DNA from: Cohnella pontilimi
GTDB lineage: Bacteria; Bacillota; Bacilli; Paenibacillales; Paenibacillaceae
DNA length: 64,000 nucleotides
Direction: 5' to 3'
Assembly: GCF_005049045.1 (NCBI RefSeq)
Contig: NZ_SUPK01000009.1
Span: 124,001 to 188,000, forward strand
Positions within the stretch are counted from its first letter, which is position 1. Every line of letters starts with the position of its first letter. Below the pieces are notes generated by a model. It had not been told where the DNA came from and searched no databases. It worked only from the letters and a program-made list of their open reading frames with translations. This document shows positions 25,173-34,800 of this stretch, one piece after another. The translations under genes were made by a program, and so were the position numbers.

Positions 25173-25886
25173 TTATGACAAACCCCGCAACTGCCCGTTC
25201 AAGTACCCGAACGTACGGCCGAGCGTATCCCTCACCATGATCCAGCCTTCCTCGGCATCCGCCAGGTTACCGGACAAATTCTCCAGCCTTCCCCCATCTC
25301 CGGCTCCCGCCAGGAGACGCTCCATCAGGTCGTCCTCGAGCTCCGCATTCATATAATGCACTTCCATATTCCGCCGGTTACGGAGCCGCTTCATCGCTTC
25401 CCGGTGGCGTTCCTTCAAGGAGACCAGCTGCTCGGTCAGCTCGCGGTGTTTTCCGGTTTCTCTCATTTGCCGAAGTACCGTATAAAAGGAAAAATACACC
25501 TTGATTTTCTCCGTTTGAAGCTCTAGGAGAGCGTTCACCAGGGTGCCCAGTTTGTCGAGCAGCGAGAACATGCGAATATAGGCGTTTTTGTCAAAATAAA
25601 CATGCCGGTCGTAATCGAGCTTTTCTTCCCGTTCCATGTCATCCCAACGCGCCGCTCGGATTCGGGTCCCGTATAACCGGGCGGCGAACAAGCTTTCTTC
25701 CAGCTCGTTCAACGAACGGTACAACCCTTGCGCCCACACGGCGTACGTGCGATACCGCATGGAAGACGAATCATTGCCCCCGGAGCGTTGTCCGCACAGC
25801 CGGATAAACGTATTCAATTCATCCGCCGTTCGTCGCAGCGGCTCGTCCCATTCGCGGGGCGGCTGCCCCAACAATGATCTTAGCAA
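25173..25886 (-). CDS. HEPN-domain-like protein (possible Cthe_2314 family)
   Basis: This 237-aa helical protein has a C-terminal motif RNRRNMEVHYMN that fits the R-x4-H signature of HEPN domains, which are often metal-independent RNases. The assignment to the Cthe_2314 HEPN family is from memory and tentative. The long open frame begins at 25931, but TTG at 25886 follows GGGAGG with 7-nt spacing and is preferred. It lies in a two-gene unit with the SDR gene. No adjacent MNT-type antitoxin is seen, so a toxin-antitoxin role is not supported. Confidence 0.6.
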   Translation of the reverse strand: MLRSLLGQPPREWDEPLRRTADELNTFIRLCGQRSGGNDSSSMRYRTYAVWAQGLYRSLNELEESLFAARLYGTRIRAARWDDMEREEKLDYDRHVYFDKNAYIRMFSLLDKLGTLVNALLELQTEKIKVYFSFYTVLRQMRETGKHRELTEQLVSLKERHREAMKRLRNRRNMEVHYMNAELEDDLMERLLAGAGDGGRLENLSGNLADAEEGWIMVRDTLGRTFGYLNGQLRGLS

Positions 25887-26041
25887 GCCCGTTCCTCCCG
25901 TTGCCGCTCGCACTGCCCTTGATGACGGCAACCTATTTCATGTCGTTGCCTTATAATTGTAGCCTAAAAGAGGCGGCCCGCTCAACCGCCGGGCACGGAT
26001 GAGACAGGCGCGCCTCTCCCTGGAAACACGCTATTGTCATA

Positions 26042-27043
26042 TTAAACCGGTGACGTCGAATTCCTCACGACCAGCTCGGGCAGCAGAACGATTCGCTGTT
26101 TCGCCTGTTCTTCTCCCGTCATCTGACGGTGGAGCAAATCGACGGCTTGCCTGGCGATTTCGCGGATCGGCTGTCCGACCGTGGTCAACGCCGGGTCGAT
26201 GACGGTGGCCAGAAACGTGTCGTCGAAGCCGACGACCGAGAGCTGTTCCGGTACTTGGAGACCGCGGGATCGAGCGGCTTGAACCGTACCGATGGCGAGC
26301 AGGTCGTTGCACGCGAAGATCGCCGTAGGCTGCCTCGGTCCATCCAGGAGCATGCCCGCCGCTTCCATGCCGGCACGAATGGAGAAGTCGCTGACGACCA
26401 CCCGGTCTTCCCGGTACGGACACCGTTGCTCGGCCAATGCCGCACGGTAGCCTTGGAGCCTCTCGCGGGAGCTGGCCAGATCGATGCTTTCCACGATGAT
26501 CGCGATGTCGCGGTGTCCGTTTTGCAACAAATGCTCAGTCGCCGCATAGCCGCCCCTAAAGTCATCCACCAGCACGGTATTCACCGGCAGCTGAGGCACT
26601 TCCCGGGCAATCAGGACGATCGGCAGCTTTTTTTCCGACAGCGTCTCGAGCGATTGTGGATGAGCCGCCCCTGTGGCCAGCAAAATCCCGTCCACTCCTT
26701 TTTGCTGAAGGAAGGTTAAATAGTCGCTTTCTTTGTCGATGCGGTTGTCTGTGTTGCAAATGACGATGTGGTAGCCCAGCTCAAAGGCCCGGTCCTCCAT
26801 ATGGCGCGACATCTCGGCAAAGTATGGGTTGGAGATGTCCGGGAGCAGCAGTCCGAGCATGTTCGTTTTTTTGCTCGACAGGGCGGAAGCGACGAGATTC
26901 GGAAAATAATCCATCTCCGCCATAATGTGCACAATTTTTTCTCTCGTCCGCTCGCTGATTTTGCCGTTGCGGTTGATCACCTTCGATACGGTGGCAATCG
27001 ATACGCCCGCCCGCCGGGCTACGTCGTAGATAGTTGGTTTCAT
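26042..27043 (-). CDS. LacI family transcriptional regulator of the iol operon
   Basis: This 333-aa repressor has an N-terminal helix-turn-helix (TIYDVARRAGVSIATVSKVINRNG) and a periplasmic-binding-protein-like effector domain (LGLLLPDISNPYFAEM onward, VVGFDD near the C-terminus). It starts 7 nt after the iolA stop, so it is the last gene of the inositol operon. It probably senses an inositol catabolite and represses the operon, with the palindrome upstream of iolG as a candidate operator. Bacillus uses a DeoR-type IolR instead; the effector here is inferred. Confidence 0.88.
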   Translation of the reverse strand: MKPTIYDVARRAGVSIATVSKVINRNGKISERTREKIVHIMAEMDYFPNLVASALSSKKTNMLGLLLPDISNPYFAEMSRHMEDRAFELGYHIVICNTDNRIDKESDYLTFLQQKGVDGILLATGAAHPQSLETLSEKKLPIVLIAREVPQLPVNTVLVDDFRGGYAATEHLLQNGHRDIAIIVESIDLASSRERLQGYRAALAEQRCPYREDRVVVSDFSIRAGMEAAGMLLDGPRQPTAIFACNDLLAIGTVQAARSRGLQVPEQLSVVGFDDTFLATVIDPALTTVGQPIREIARQAVDLLHRQMTGEEQAKQRIVLLPELVVRNSTSPV

Positions 27044-27050
27044 ATTGGCG

Positions 27051-28502
27051 TCAGTAGCGTGCCACGATCATTTTTTTGCGGGTGTAAAACTCCACGCCGT
27101 CCTTGCCGTTGGCATGCAGATCTCCATAAAAAGATTTTTTGTAGCCGGAAAACGGGAAAAACGCCATCGGCGCCGGAACTCCGACGTTGATGCCCAGCAT
27201 GCCGGCGTCGATCGTCTCGCGGAATTGCCTCACCGCTCCGCTGTTTGAAGTAAAAAGGCAGGCGCCGTTGGCAAATTCGGATGCGTTGGCCCACGCAATT
27301 GCATCGTCCAGCGTATTGACGCGAACGATTTGCAGCACCGGGGCAAAGATCTCATCCCGCCATATTTGCATGTCCCGATCCACTTGATCGAAAATGGTCG
27401 GGCCGAGAAAATAACCGGCTTCCCCGGCGGCGGCCGATTCCCGTCCGTCCAGCAGAAGCTTCGCGCCTTCCTGCACGCCCTTTTCGATGTATCCGACCGT
27501 CCGCGATTTGTGGTTGTCCCGGATGACCGGGCCGAGGAACACGCCGTCGTCCATTCCGTTGCCGATCACGAGCCGCTTTGCCCGATCGGTCAGCAATTCG
27601 GCCAGGCGATCTCCGATTCCGCCTACCGCCACCACCACGGAGCAGGCCATGCAACGCTCTCCCGCGGAACCGAACGCGGCATTCGTAATTTCTTTGACCG
27701 CCAAATCGAGGTCTGCGTCCGGAAGGACGATCGTATGATTTTTGGCGCCTCCGAGCGCCTGCACGCGCTTTCCGTGTGAAGCCGCCGTTTTGTACACATA
27801 TTCGGCGACCGGCTGGGAGCCGACGAACGAGATCGCTCTCACATCCGGGTGCTCCAGCAGGCCATTGACCACTTCATGCGCCCCATGCACCACGTTGAAC
27901 ACACCGTCCGGCAGTCCCGCTTCCTTGAACAGCTCCGCCAGCCGGTTGGCCGTGAGCGGCGTACGTTCCGACGGCTTCAGCACGAACGTATTGCCGCAAG
28001 CGATGGCGAGCGGGAACATCCAGGACGGCACCATCATCGGAAAATTGAACGGGGCGATCCCGCCGACGACGCCGATCGGGTAGCGGTACATCGCGGACTC
28101 TATTCCCGTTGCGATATCCGGCAGCACGCTGCCCATCATCAAGGTGGGCACGCCCGCGGCGAATTCGACGCACTCGATGCCCCGCTGCACCTCTCCGTAG
28201 GCTTCCCCGTAGCTTTTGCCGTTTTCGAGCGTCACCAGGCGGGCGAGCTCCTCCCAGTGCTCCACCAGCAGCTGCTGGAATTTGAACAAAATCCGGGCAC
28301 GGCGGGGAACCGGCGTTCCGCTCCAAGCCGGGAACGCCTCCTTGGCCGCCCGCACCGCGGCGTCCAAATCCGCACGGTTGGACAAGGGAACCCGCGTGAT
28401 CGTTTCGCCGGTGGCCGGGTTAGGGACAGGCTCGCTGCGGTCCGAAGCCGAAGCGACAAATTGGCCGCCATAGAAATTGGATAATGTATGAGGGTAAGAC
28501 AT
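27051..28502 (-). CDS. iolA: Methylmalonate-semialdehyde dehydrogenase (acylating)
   Basis: IolA converts malonate semialdehyde to acetyl-CoA and CO2 (and methylmalonate semialdehyde to propionyl-CoA) with NAD+ and CoA, the last step of inositol breakdown. The 483-aa protein shows aldehyde dehydrogenase features with [14 protein letters not shown] (catalytic Cys), AFGSAGERC and [14 protein letters not shown] at 28502 follows GGGAGG; an N-terminal extension in frame to 28697 overlaps iolC and is rejected. It lies 22 nt after iolC. Confidence 0.95.
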   Translation of the reverse strand: MSYPHTLSNFYGGQFVASASDRSEPVPNPATGETITRVPLSNRADLDAAVRAAKEAFPAWSGTPVPRRARILFKFQQLLVEHWEELARLVTLENGKSYGEAYGEVQRGIECVEFAAGVPTLMMGSVLPDIATGIESAMYRYPIGVVGGIAPFNFPMMVPSWMFPLAIACGNTFVLKPSERTPLTANRLAELFKEAGLPDGVFNVVHGAHEVVNGLLEHPDVRAISFVGSQPVAEYVYKTAASHGKRVQALGGAKNHTIVLPDADLDLAVKEITNAAFGSAGERCMACSVVVAVGGIGDRLAELLTDRAKRLVIGNGMDDGVFLGPVIRDNHKSRTVGYIEKGVQEGAKLLLDGRESAAAGEAGYFLGPTIFDQVDRDMQIWRDEIFAPVLQIVRVNTLDDAIAWANASEFANGACLFTSNSGAVRQFRETIDAGMLGINVGVPAPMAFFPFSGYKKSFYGDLHANGKDGVEFYTRKKMIVARY

Positions 28503-28524
28503 GGGTGTTCCTCCCTTATTGGCT

Positions 28525-29517
28525 TTACAGTGCCTTATGGTCTCTGAGTACCTGTTCCACTTGGCCGAGAGTCGGCATCGCGTCGGAGCAGCTGTGGCTG
28601 GACACGACGATATTCGCCGCAGCTGCGCCGTAGTTTTGGCACCGGGCAATGTCCCAGCCCTGCTGCAGCCCGTAGATGAACGATCCGGCGAAAGCATCGC
28701 CGGCTCCGAAAGTTTTCACGACCTGGGCCGGAAACGTGCGGCCGGGATATACCGAGCCGTCGGCGGCGTACGCGACGGATCCGTCGCCGCCCCGCTTGAT
28801 GACGACGAGCGACGCCCGGTTTCCAAGCCACCGGCGGGCAACTGCCTCTTCGTCGAACGGTGCGCCGGTGTCGGCTTCGAGCAGCGCGAATTCTTCTTTC
28901 CCGCCGAGGATCACATCCGCTTGCTCGGCCGCCAAACTGCAATAGACGCGGATCATATCCTGGTTCGCCCACGTATACGGACGGTAGTCGATATCATAGA
29001 TAATGGTCGTGCCATGTTTGCGCGCGTAAGAGATCGCCGTGAATACGGCTTCTCTCGACGGACTTGCGGCAAGCGCGGTTCCCGATACGACCAGAGCTTT
29101 GGCACCGGCGATTTGCTGCTCGTTCACGTCCGCCGGCTCCAAATTCAGATCCGCCACGTTATCCCGATACATCAGGATGCTGCAGTCCGTCGGCGATTTG
29201 ATTTCGGTAAACGCCAGTCCGGTCACGCTGCCCGGCTTGTCGGTGATGACGGACGAAGTGTCTACGCCGAGCTGTTCCAAATAACGCCGGATGAACCGGC
29301 CGAAGGCGTCATCGGCAATTCGGCCGATAAAGCCGGTGCGCAAGCCGAGTCGGGATAAGGCGACCGTGATGTTCGCCGGGGATCCACCCAAATATTTGGT
29401 GAACGTCACGGTATCCTCCATCGGCCGGTGAATCTCGTTGGCGTTCAGATCCATGCACAGTCGTCCGATGCTGACGACATCCAGCGTCCGTCCGTCAGGA
29501 AAACGAACTCCGTTCAT
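28525..29517 (-). CDS. iolC: 5-dehydro-2-deoxygluconokinase
   Basis: IolC phosphorylates 5-dehydro-2-deoxy-D-gluconate. The 330-aa PfkB-family kinase shows [13 protein letters not shown] near the N-terminus, [18 protein letters not shown], and the catalytic [15 protein letters not shown]. It lies between iolB and iolA in the operon. The product is normally cleaved by the aldolase IolJ, which is not in this operon. Confidence 0.95.
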   Translation of the reverse strand: MNGVRFPDGRTLDVVSIGRLCMDLNANEIHRPMEDTVTFTKYLGGSPANITVALSRLGLRTGFIGRIADDAFGRFIRRYLEQLGVDTSSVITDKPGSVTGLAFTEIKSPTDCSILMYRDNVADLNLEPADVNEQQIAGAKALVVSGTALAASPSREAVFTAISYARKHGTTIIYDIDYRPYTWANQDMIRVYCSLAAEQADVILGGKEEFALLEADTGAPFDEEAVARRWLGNRASLVVIKRGGDGSVAYAADGSVYPGRTFPAQVVKTFGAGDAFAGSFIYGLQQGWDIARCQNYGAAAANIVVSSHSCSDAMPTLGQVEQVLRDHKAL

Positions 29518-29533
29518 GACGCGTGCCCTCCTC

Positions 29534-30337
29534 TCATTTTCGCATCAGCCATTCGTGATCCGGGTCGTTGTGGAATTTCCACGTCCGCACCGGTCCCGCC
29601 ATTATGTTCAGGTAATAGCTGTCGTAGCCCGGAGCCGCGGACACCGGGTGATAGCCTTTAGGCACCAAAACCGCGTCTCCGTTCCGAATCGTGAGTGTCT
29701 CGTCAAGCGACCGGTCATCCGTATACACCCGCTGAACGGCAAAGCCGTGCTCCGGCTGCAGGCGGTGATAATAGGTCTCCTCCAAATACGACTGCCGCGG
29801 CAAATCCTCTTCGTCATGCCGGTGGGGAGGATAGCTCGACCAATTGCCGTTCGGCGTAAACACTTCAACGACCAGCAGGCTGTCCGCCGGTTCCTGCTCC
29901 GGCAAAATGTTATGGATCGTGCGCGACATGCTTCCATAGCCGCGCGGCTCGACCCCGACCCGCTCAGGCGTAATGAGCCGGGCTTCGTATGTTCCTTTGC
30001 CCGGTGCCGAACAGATCGCGATTTCTGCGTCCGTGACGGCCGTCAAGCGATAAGCGGAATCGTTCGGAACGTATACGGCATAAGGCGGGATCCGTTCGAA
30101 AATGTTCATTCGACGGCCGATGTTACGCCACGCTTGCCCGCCCGCTTCGGCATCGGCATATCCGCTTAGCAGCACCAAGCACACTTCACTGTCGCCCGTA
30201 GAGCGTTCCAGTGCTTGCCCGGACTGAAGCTTGCATACCTCGAAACCGACGTACTGCCACCCCGCCGATTCCGGCGTGATGCGAAGTACAGAACCGTCGG
30301 CACCCGCTTCGCCAGTGGGAACGATAAGTCGACTCAT
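29534..30337 (-). CDS. iolB: 5-deoxy-glucuronate isomerase
   Basis: IolB isomerises 5-deoxy-D-glucuronate to 5-dehydro-2-deoxy-D-gluconate. The protein is 267 aa with a bicupin fold; metal-binding segments include YPPHRHDEEDLPRQSYLEE and YHPVSAAPGYDSYYLNIMAGP. It starts 3 nt after the iolE stop, suggesting translational coupling. Confidence 0.95.
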   Translation of the reverse strand: MSRLIVPTGEAGADGSVLRITPESAGWQYVGFEVCKLQSGQALERSTGDSEVCLVLLSGYADAEAGGQAWRNIGRRMNIFERIPPYAVYVPNDSAYRLTAVTDAEIAICSAPGKGTYEARLITPERVGVEPRGYGSMSRTIHNILPEQEPADSLLVVEVFTPNGNWSSYPPHRHDEEDLPRQSYLEETYYHRLQPEHGFAVQRVYTDDRSLDETLTIRNGDAVLVPKGYHPVSAAPGYDSYYLNIMAGPVRTWKFHNDPDHEWLMRK

Positions 30338-30340
30338 CGA

Positions 30341-31240
30341 TCAACTCTCCTTTCCGAGCAACTGCAGCAAATGCTGCTTGCCTTTAGCCGCATAAGCCTT
30401 CGGTTCGGCCGCCGACGGATCTTGTTCCGCTTCGAGAATCATCCAACCCTCATAGCCGGCGCGATCCAGGGCGCCCAGCACGCTCCCAAAGTCGATGCAT
30501 CCGTCACCGGGCACTGTGAAGACGCCGTTCCGCACCCGTTGGAGAAAGCCCTGGTTTTCCCGCCTGGCCTGCTCGAGTACATCTTTTCGAACGTCCTTCA
30601 GATGGACATAGGCGATCCGGTCGGCATACGTTTCCGCATAGCGCGCCGGATCTCCGCCGCCGTAGACCGCGTGCCCAGTATCCAGCAGCAGATGAACAAG
30701 CGAAGGATCCGTTATTTCCATCAGCCGAGCGATCTCTTCCGGCCCTTCCACCACGGTGCCGGCGTGGTAATGGTATACCAGCTTCAACCCCGCCTCGCGG
30801 CAGATTTCGCCGGCTTGGTGCAGCCCTTCCGCCAGATGCTTCCATTGGTCCTTGCTAAGCGTCGCTCGGGTGGCCGCCGACGGATCCGCATGGGGAGCGC
30901 CGAGCACCTCGCAAGTCACGACATGCCGGCTTCCCGCCGTTTGCAGAAACTCCACGTGCCGGCGATAAGCTTCCAGCTCTTGCTGCCGCAAAGCAGGATC
31001 CGCAAACCGGACGCCCCGCCACCAGGAAGCAAGAGCCAAGCCGTGAGAACCAAGTGCAGCCTTCACTTCCGATGCGGTTTGCGGAAACTTCCGGCACATC
31101 TCCGTGCCTTCAAAACCGAGATCGGTAAAATCGCGCATCAAGTCCTCGAACGTATAATGATCGCCCAGTTCGTGCATGTCCTCGTTCACCCAGTTGATCG
31201 CGGAAATCCCGAGGCGTACGCGATTGGCTATAGACAGCAT
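30341..31240 (-). CDS. iolE: Myo-inosose-2 dehydratase
   Basis: IolE dehydrates 2-keto-myo-inositol to 3D-(3,5/4)-trihydroxycyclohexane-1,2-dione. The 299-aa AP-endonuclease-2-like TIM barrel has the diagnostic start LGISAINWVNEDMHELG, and ends with EAEQDPSAAEPKAYA as in IolE proteins. Metal-binding acids are in HLLLDTGHA and AYVHLKD. It lies 15 nt after iolD. Confidence 0.94.
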   Translation of the reverse strand: MLSIANRVRLGISAINWVNEDMHELGDHYTFEDLMRDFTDLGFEGTEMCRKFPQTASEVKAALGSHGLALASWWRGVRFADPALRQQELEAYRRHVEFLQTAGSRHVVTCEVLGAPHADPSAATRATLSKDQWKHLAEGLHQAGEICREAGLKLVYHYHAGTVVEGPEEIARLMEITDPSLVHLLLDTGHAVYGGGDPARYAETYADRIAYVHLKDVRKDVLEQARRENQGFLQRVRNGVFTVPGDGCIDFGSVLGALDRAGYEGWMILEAEQDPSAAEPKAYAAKGKQHLLQLLGKES

Positions 31241-31255
31241 GTTCTTCTCCCCCTT

Positions 31256-33100
31256 TTAATACGGTCTGGCGGTACGGCGTACTTCGTCATTCGCGGTCCG
31301 CGCTTCCGTGACACGTGCACTTTCCGACACTTGTGCTCCATCCACCCGCCACCAAGACTCGTATCCGTCCGTGTTGGTACCGGGCAGCACACGAATATGC
31401 ACCAATGCCGAGCGGTCGGCGGCTTTCGCCTGCTCCAGCGCCTGCCGCAACGATACGGCATCGTCGGCCGAAAATGCCGCGCAGCCGAGATTTTCGGCGA
31501 TTCCTCGATAGTTGATCGGCAGCACATTGCCGCTCTTTCCGACGAATTCGTTGCCGAAGCCGTCGCTTCCGTGGCCGCGCTGGAGGTTATGAATGCATTG
31601 GAATCCGTGATTATCGAATAAAAGGACGATGATTTTGCGATTTTCCTGAAGGCTCGTCACCAGTTCGGAGTGCAGCATCAGGAAGCCTCCGTCTCCGACG
31701 AGCGCGTACACATCGCCGCGGTCATGCGCCAATTTGACGCCGAAGGAGCCGGAAACTTCGTAGCCCATGCAAGAAAAACCGTATTCCATATGGTAGGATT
31801 TCGGCAACTCCGGCCGCCACAAGCGATGCAGATCGCCGGGCAAGCTCCCCGCCGCGCACACGATGACATCCTCCGGCTGAACGAAGTCGTTGATCAACCC
31901 CAGTATCCGAGTTTGCGTTAATCCGTCCGCCGCTTCCAAAGCATAGAGCCGGTCGACTTCGGCATCCCACTCCCGCTTGCGCGCGGCGATCACTTCCGGA
32001 TCGTGCTGGGTCCGATAACCGGCGGCGGACAATTTCACGGTCAATGCCTCCAGCGCGGTTTTGGCGTCGGCGAGAAGCGGCACGGCGTCCAATTTGACCG
32101 CATCGAATGCGGCAATGTTCATGGAGAGCAGCTCCGTCTCCGGGTTTGAGAACGCTGTTTTCGATGCGGTCGTGAAGTCCGATAGCCGCGTCCCTACCGC
32201 CACAATCAGATCGGCTTCCGCCACCGTGCGGTTAGCCGCAAGCGTACCGGTGACGCCTACGCCGCCAAGGTTGAGCGGATGTTTCCAAGGTAAAACGCTT
32301 TTGCCCGCCTGCGTCTCCGTCACCGGTATGCCGAAAGTTTCGGCAAACTTCTGCAGCGCCTCCGTGGCCAGCGAATAATGGACGCCGCCGCCTGCTACGA
32401 TGACGGGACGTTTCTTGCCGGCCAGCAGCGCCGCCGCGCGGTCCAGAGCCGACGACGACGGCGGCCGGCGGTCGATGGCGTGCACCCTTTTGCGGAAAAA
32501 CGCCTCAGGATAGTCATAAGCCTCCGCCTGCACGTCCTGCGGCAGCGCCAGCGTAACGGCACCCGTGTCGGCCGGGTCCGTCAGCACCCGTATCGCCTGA
32601 AGCAAGGAGGCCATCAGTTGTTCGGGCCGGGTGATCCGGTCCCAATACCGGCTGACCGGCTTAAAGGCGTCGTTGGCGGAAATCGTATAATCCATCGGAT
32701 GCTCGATTTGCTGGAGCACCGGATCAGGCTGTCGATCCGCGAAAATATCACCCGGGAGCAGCAGCAACGGAATGCGGTTCACCGTCGCCGTCGCGGCCGC
32801 CGTCACCATATTGAGTGCGCCGGGGCCGATGGATGTCGTGCAGGCGTAGATGGACAAACGGTTGCTTTGTTTGGCATATGCGGCAGCGGCATGCGCCATC
32901 CCCTGCTCGTTCTTCCCTTGAATGAACTCCAGCGATCCGCGGCTCCGCTCCAATGCTTCCCCGATCCCGGTGACGTTGCCGTGCCCGAAGATCGCCATGA
33001 CCCCTCGTACGAACTTTCGCTCCTGTCCGTCAATTTCCACATACTGCGCATCCAAAAAGCGGAGCAGGGCTTGCGCCATCGTCAAACGAACCGTTTTCAT
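31256..33100 (-). CDS. iolD: 3D-(3,5/4)-trihydroxycyclohexane-1,2-dione acylhydrolase (ThDP-dependent)
   Basis: IolD opens the ring of the dione to give 5-deoxy-D-glucuronate. The 614-aa thiamine-diphosphate enzyme has three domains: an N-terminal Pyr domain (IEHPMDYTISANDAFKPVSRYWDRI), a central domain and a C-terminal PP domain with LVGDGGFLMLHSELVTSL as the ThDP motif. Its ATG overlaps the iolG stop codon by 4 nt (ATGA), so translation is coupled. Confidence 0.96.
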   Translation of the reverse strand: MKTVRLTMAQALLRFLDAQYVEIDGQERKFVRGVMAIFGHGNVTGIGEALERSRGSLEFIQGKNEQGMAHAAAAYAKQSNRLSIYACTTSIGPGALNMVTAAATATVNRIPLLLLPGDIFADRQPDPVLQQIEHPMDYTISANDAFKPVSRYWDRITRPEQLMASLLQAIRVLTDPADTGAVTLALPQDVQAEAYDYPEAFFRKRVHAIDRRPPSSSALDRAAALLAGKKRPVIVAGGGVHYSLATEALQKFAETFGIPVTETQAGKSVLPWKHPLNLGGVGVTGTLAANRTVAEADLIVAVGTRLSDFTTASKTAFSNPETELLSMNIAAFDAVKLDAVPLLADAKTALEALTVKLSAAGYRTQHDPEVIAARKREWDAEVDRLYALEAADGLTQTRILGLINDFVQPEDVIVCAAGSLPGDLHRLWRPELPKSYHMEYGFSCMGYEVSGSFGVKLAHDRGDVYALVGDGGFLMLHSELVTSLQENRKIIVLLFDNHGFQCIHNLQRGHGSDGFGNEFVGKSGNVLPINYRGIAENLGCAAFSADDAVSLRQALEQAKAADRSALVHIRVLPGTNTDGYESWWRVDGAQVSESARVTEARTANDEVRRTARPY

Positions 33101-34131
33101 CCCGCGAGCTCCCCTTCCATCGCCGAGATTTCCTGCAATTTAACCGGGCGTCCTTCTTTCAGAGAGAGACGAGCCGCATATGCGGCCAATTCCGCCTGGA
33201 GGCCGTCATAACCGCTCACCGGCACGGTTCCCCCCCCTCGTACCGCAGCCATAAACTCACGCATTTCCTGCACATAAGACGCACTGTAGCGTTCGAGGAA
33301 AAAATACTTCGGCTTCTCCCGATGAACGCCTTTGTCGTCGAACAGCTGCGCATTACTTGGGTAGTCGTTATCCGCGGTTATGCATCCATCCATCCCGAAC
33401 ACTTCCACCCGTTGATCATATCCGTAGGAAGCTTTGCGGCTGTTATCGATCATGCCGAACGCTCCATTGGCGAACTTCAGAGAAATCATCGCCGTGTCGA
33501 TATCCCCCATTTCCCCAATCGCGGGGTCGATCAAAACGCCGCCGGCCGCATAGACCTCCGTAATCTCGCTGCCGCTCAAGTATCGCGCCATATCGAAGTC
33601 GTGGATCGTCATGTCCACGAACATACCGCCGGACGACCGTACATATTCCGGAGACGGAGGACTCGGATCCCGCGAAGTAATTTTCACGCTGTGCACCTTG
33701 CCGATTTTGCCGGCTTCCACCCACTCCTTGACCCGGCGAAAGTTCGGATCGAAACGGCGGTTGAACCCGATCTGGAGTGGCACGCCTGCCTGTTCCGCAG
33801 CCGCGATCGCTTGTTTCGTACGATTGAAATCGAAAGATACCGGCTTCTCGCAAAATATCGCTTTTCCTGCCCGGGCCGCGGCCGTAATGACGTCCACATG
33901 CGTATCGGTCGGAGAACAGATCAGCACGGCCTCCAACTCGGGATCCGCAACAACCTCCCGGTAGTCGGACAACACTTTCGGAATCCCGATAGATGACGCC
34001 CACTCCCGCGCCGCATCAGGATACAAATCCGACACAGCCCTCACGTTCACGCCCGCCGTACGCACCAAATTCTCGGCATGCAGCCGTCCTATTCGGCCCG
34101 CTCCGATAATTCCGATCTGTACCGGTCTCAT
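33097..34131 (-). CDS. iolG: Inositol 2-dehydrogenase
   Basis: IolG oxidises myo-inositol to 2-keto-myo-inositol with NAD+, the entry step. The 344-aa Gfo/Idh/MocA-type protein has the Rossmann motif IGIIGAGRIGRLHAEN, the catalytic EKPVSFD segment and HDFDMARYLSG. The start has GGGAGAGG upstream. It is the first gene of the iol operon, just after a palindromic operator. No transporter gene for inositol is nearby. Confidence 0.96.
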   Translation of the reverse strand: MRPVQIGIIGAGRIGRLHAENLVRTAGVNVRAVSDLYPDAAREWASSIGIPKVLSDYREVVADPELEAVLICSPTDTHVDVITAAARAGKAIFCEKPVSFDFNRTKQAIAAAEQAGVPLQIGFNRRFDPNFRRVKEWVEAGKIGKVHSVKITSRDPSPPSPEYVRSSGGMFVDMTIHDFDMARYLSGSEITEVYAAGGVLIDPAIGEMGDIDTAMISLKFANGAFGMIDNSRKASYGYDQRVEVFGMDGCITADNDYPSNAQLFDDKGVHREKPKYFFLERYSASYVQEMREFMAAVRGGGTVPVSGYDGLQAELAAYAARLSLKEGRPVKLQEISAMEGELAG

Positions 34132-34177
34132 TGGACACCTCTCCCTGTTTTTATCTCCCGACGAACAGTCTACCTAA

Positions 34178-34193
34178 GGTTAAGCGCTTTCCT
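34178..34193. promoter_or_regulatory. Candidate LacI-family/cre operator upstream of iolG
   Basis: The sequence GGTTAAGCGCTTTCC is a partial palindrome centred on AAGCGCTT with flanking GG/CC. It fits operators of LacI-type repressors and partly matches a cre box for CcpA. It lies about 50 bp before the iolG start, a position expected for a repressor site. Confidence 0.5.
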
Positions 34194-34285
34194 TCATTGA
34201 ATCATGCAACCGCTTTCTTTGTCAAACATGATTTTGGTTAACCGTTTTCTCCAAAACGAGCAAGTCCATCCCTCTGTTCTCCCAG

Positions 34286-34720
34286 CTTTGGTCGTTATCC
34301 CCTTCACTCAGGTCCTCACTCACCTGTTTTATATTACACCCCCTTTACCGATATCCCTTTCGCTCAGCACATGCAGTTCAAACTGTCTCGCCGCATCTCC
34401 CTACGATCACCGTGACTGCTCTCTTTTCCGCCTTTTGTCGTTATCCCCGTCGTTCAGAAAAATATCAGGCTACTACATTTGTCCGCATTTGTCGCTATCC
34501 CCTTCACTCAGAAAAAAAAAGTACACCCTCTTTCCCGCCTATTTGTCGGAATCCCCGTCGTTCAGGTCGCCGGGAGCCCTACTCCCACATGAACCTGAGC
34601 GAAGGGGATTCCGATAAAGGAGCTTTTAACCCGAACCATCCTATGCCGCTGTCCCCGTCGTTCAGGTCGCCGGAAGCCCTACTCCCACATAGGCCTGAGC
34701 GAAAGGGTTTTCGATAAAGG
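34286..34720. repeat. Repeat cluster 2: eight REP-like units, including two inverted pairs
   Basis: Forward units lie at 34286-34311, 34342-34367, 34432-34457, 34486-34511, 34540-34565 and 34641-34665; reverse units at 34595-34620 and 34695-34720. Conserved blocks are TTTRTCG, ATCCC and TCGTTCAG/TCGCTCAG. The pairs 34540-34620 and 34641-34720 share a spacer of about 28 nt (GTCGCCGG, AGCCCTACTCCCACAT), so a 100-bp composite has been duplicated in tandem. Apart from the operator near 34.18 kb, the whole gap 34132-34800 is these repeats plus T-rich filler; no gene was found. Confidence 0.85.
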
Positions 34721-34766
34721 GACTTCTAATCAAATCTACTTTGGGGATATTGGCCGGATGCGAAAA

Positions 34767-34790
34767 CAAAAACCGCAGCTTTCGCTGCGG
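34767..34790 (-). terminator. Terminator of the UbiD-type decarboxylase gene
   Basis: CCGCAGC / GCTGCGG with loop GAAA is followed by TTTTTG on the minus strand. Confidence 0.85.
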
Positions 34791-34800
34791 CTTCATCAGG

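Noticed and set aside
24355..25886. Toxin-antitoxin module
   Set aside because: The SDR neighbour is not an antitoxin type and no nucleotidyltransferase is adjacent; only the HEPN-like call is kept.
30215..31621. Plus-strand ORF of 468 codons across iolB, iolE and iolD
   Set aside because: It crosses three conserved genes on the opposite strand and is a shadow.
34286..34720. CRISPR array
   Set aside because: Units are irregularly spaced (about 20-64 nt), diverged, and present on both strands; no cas genes are in the window.
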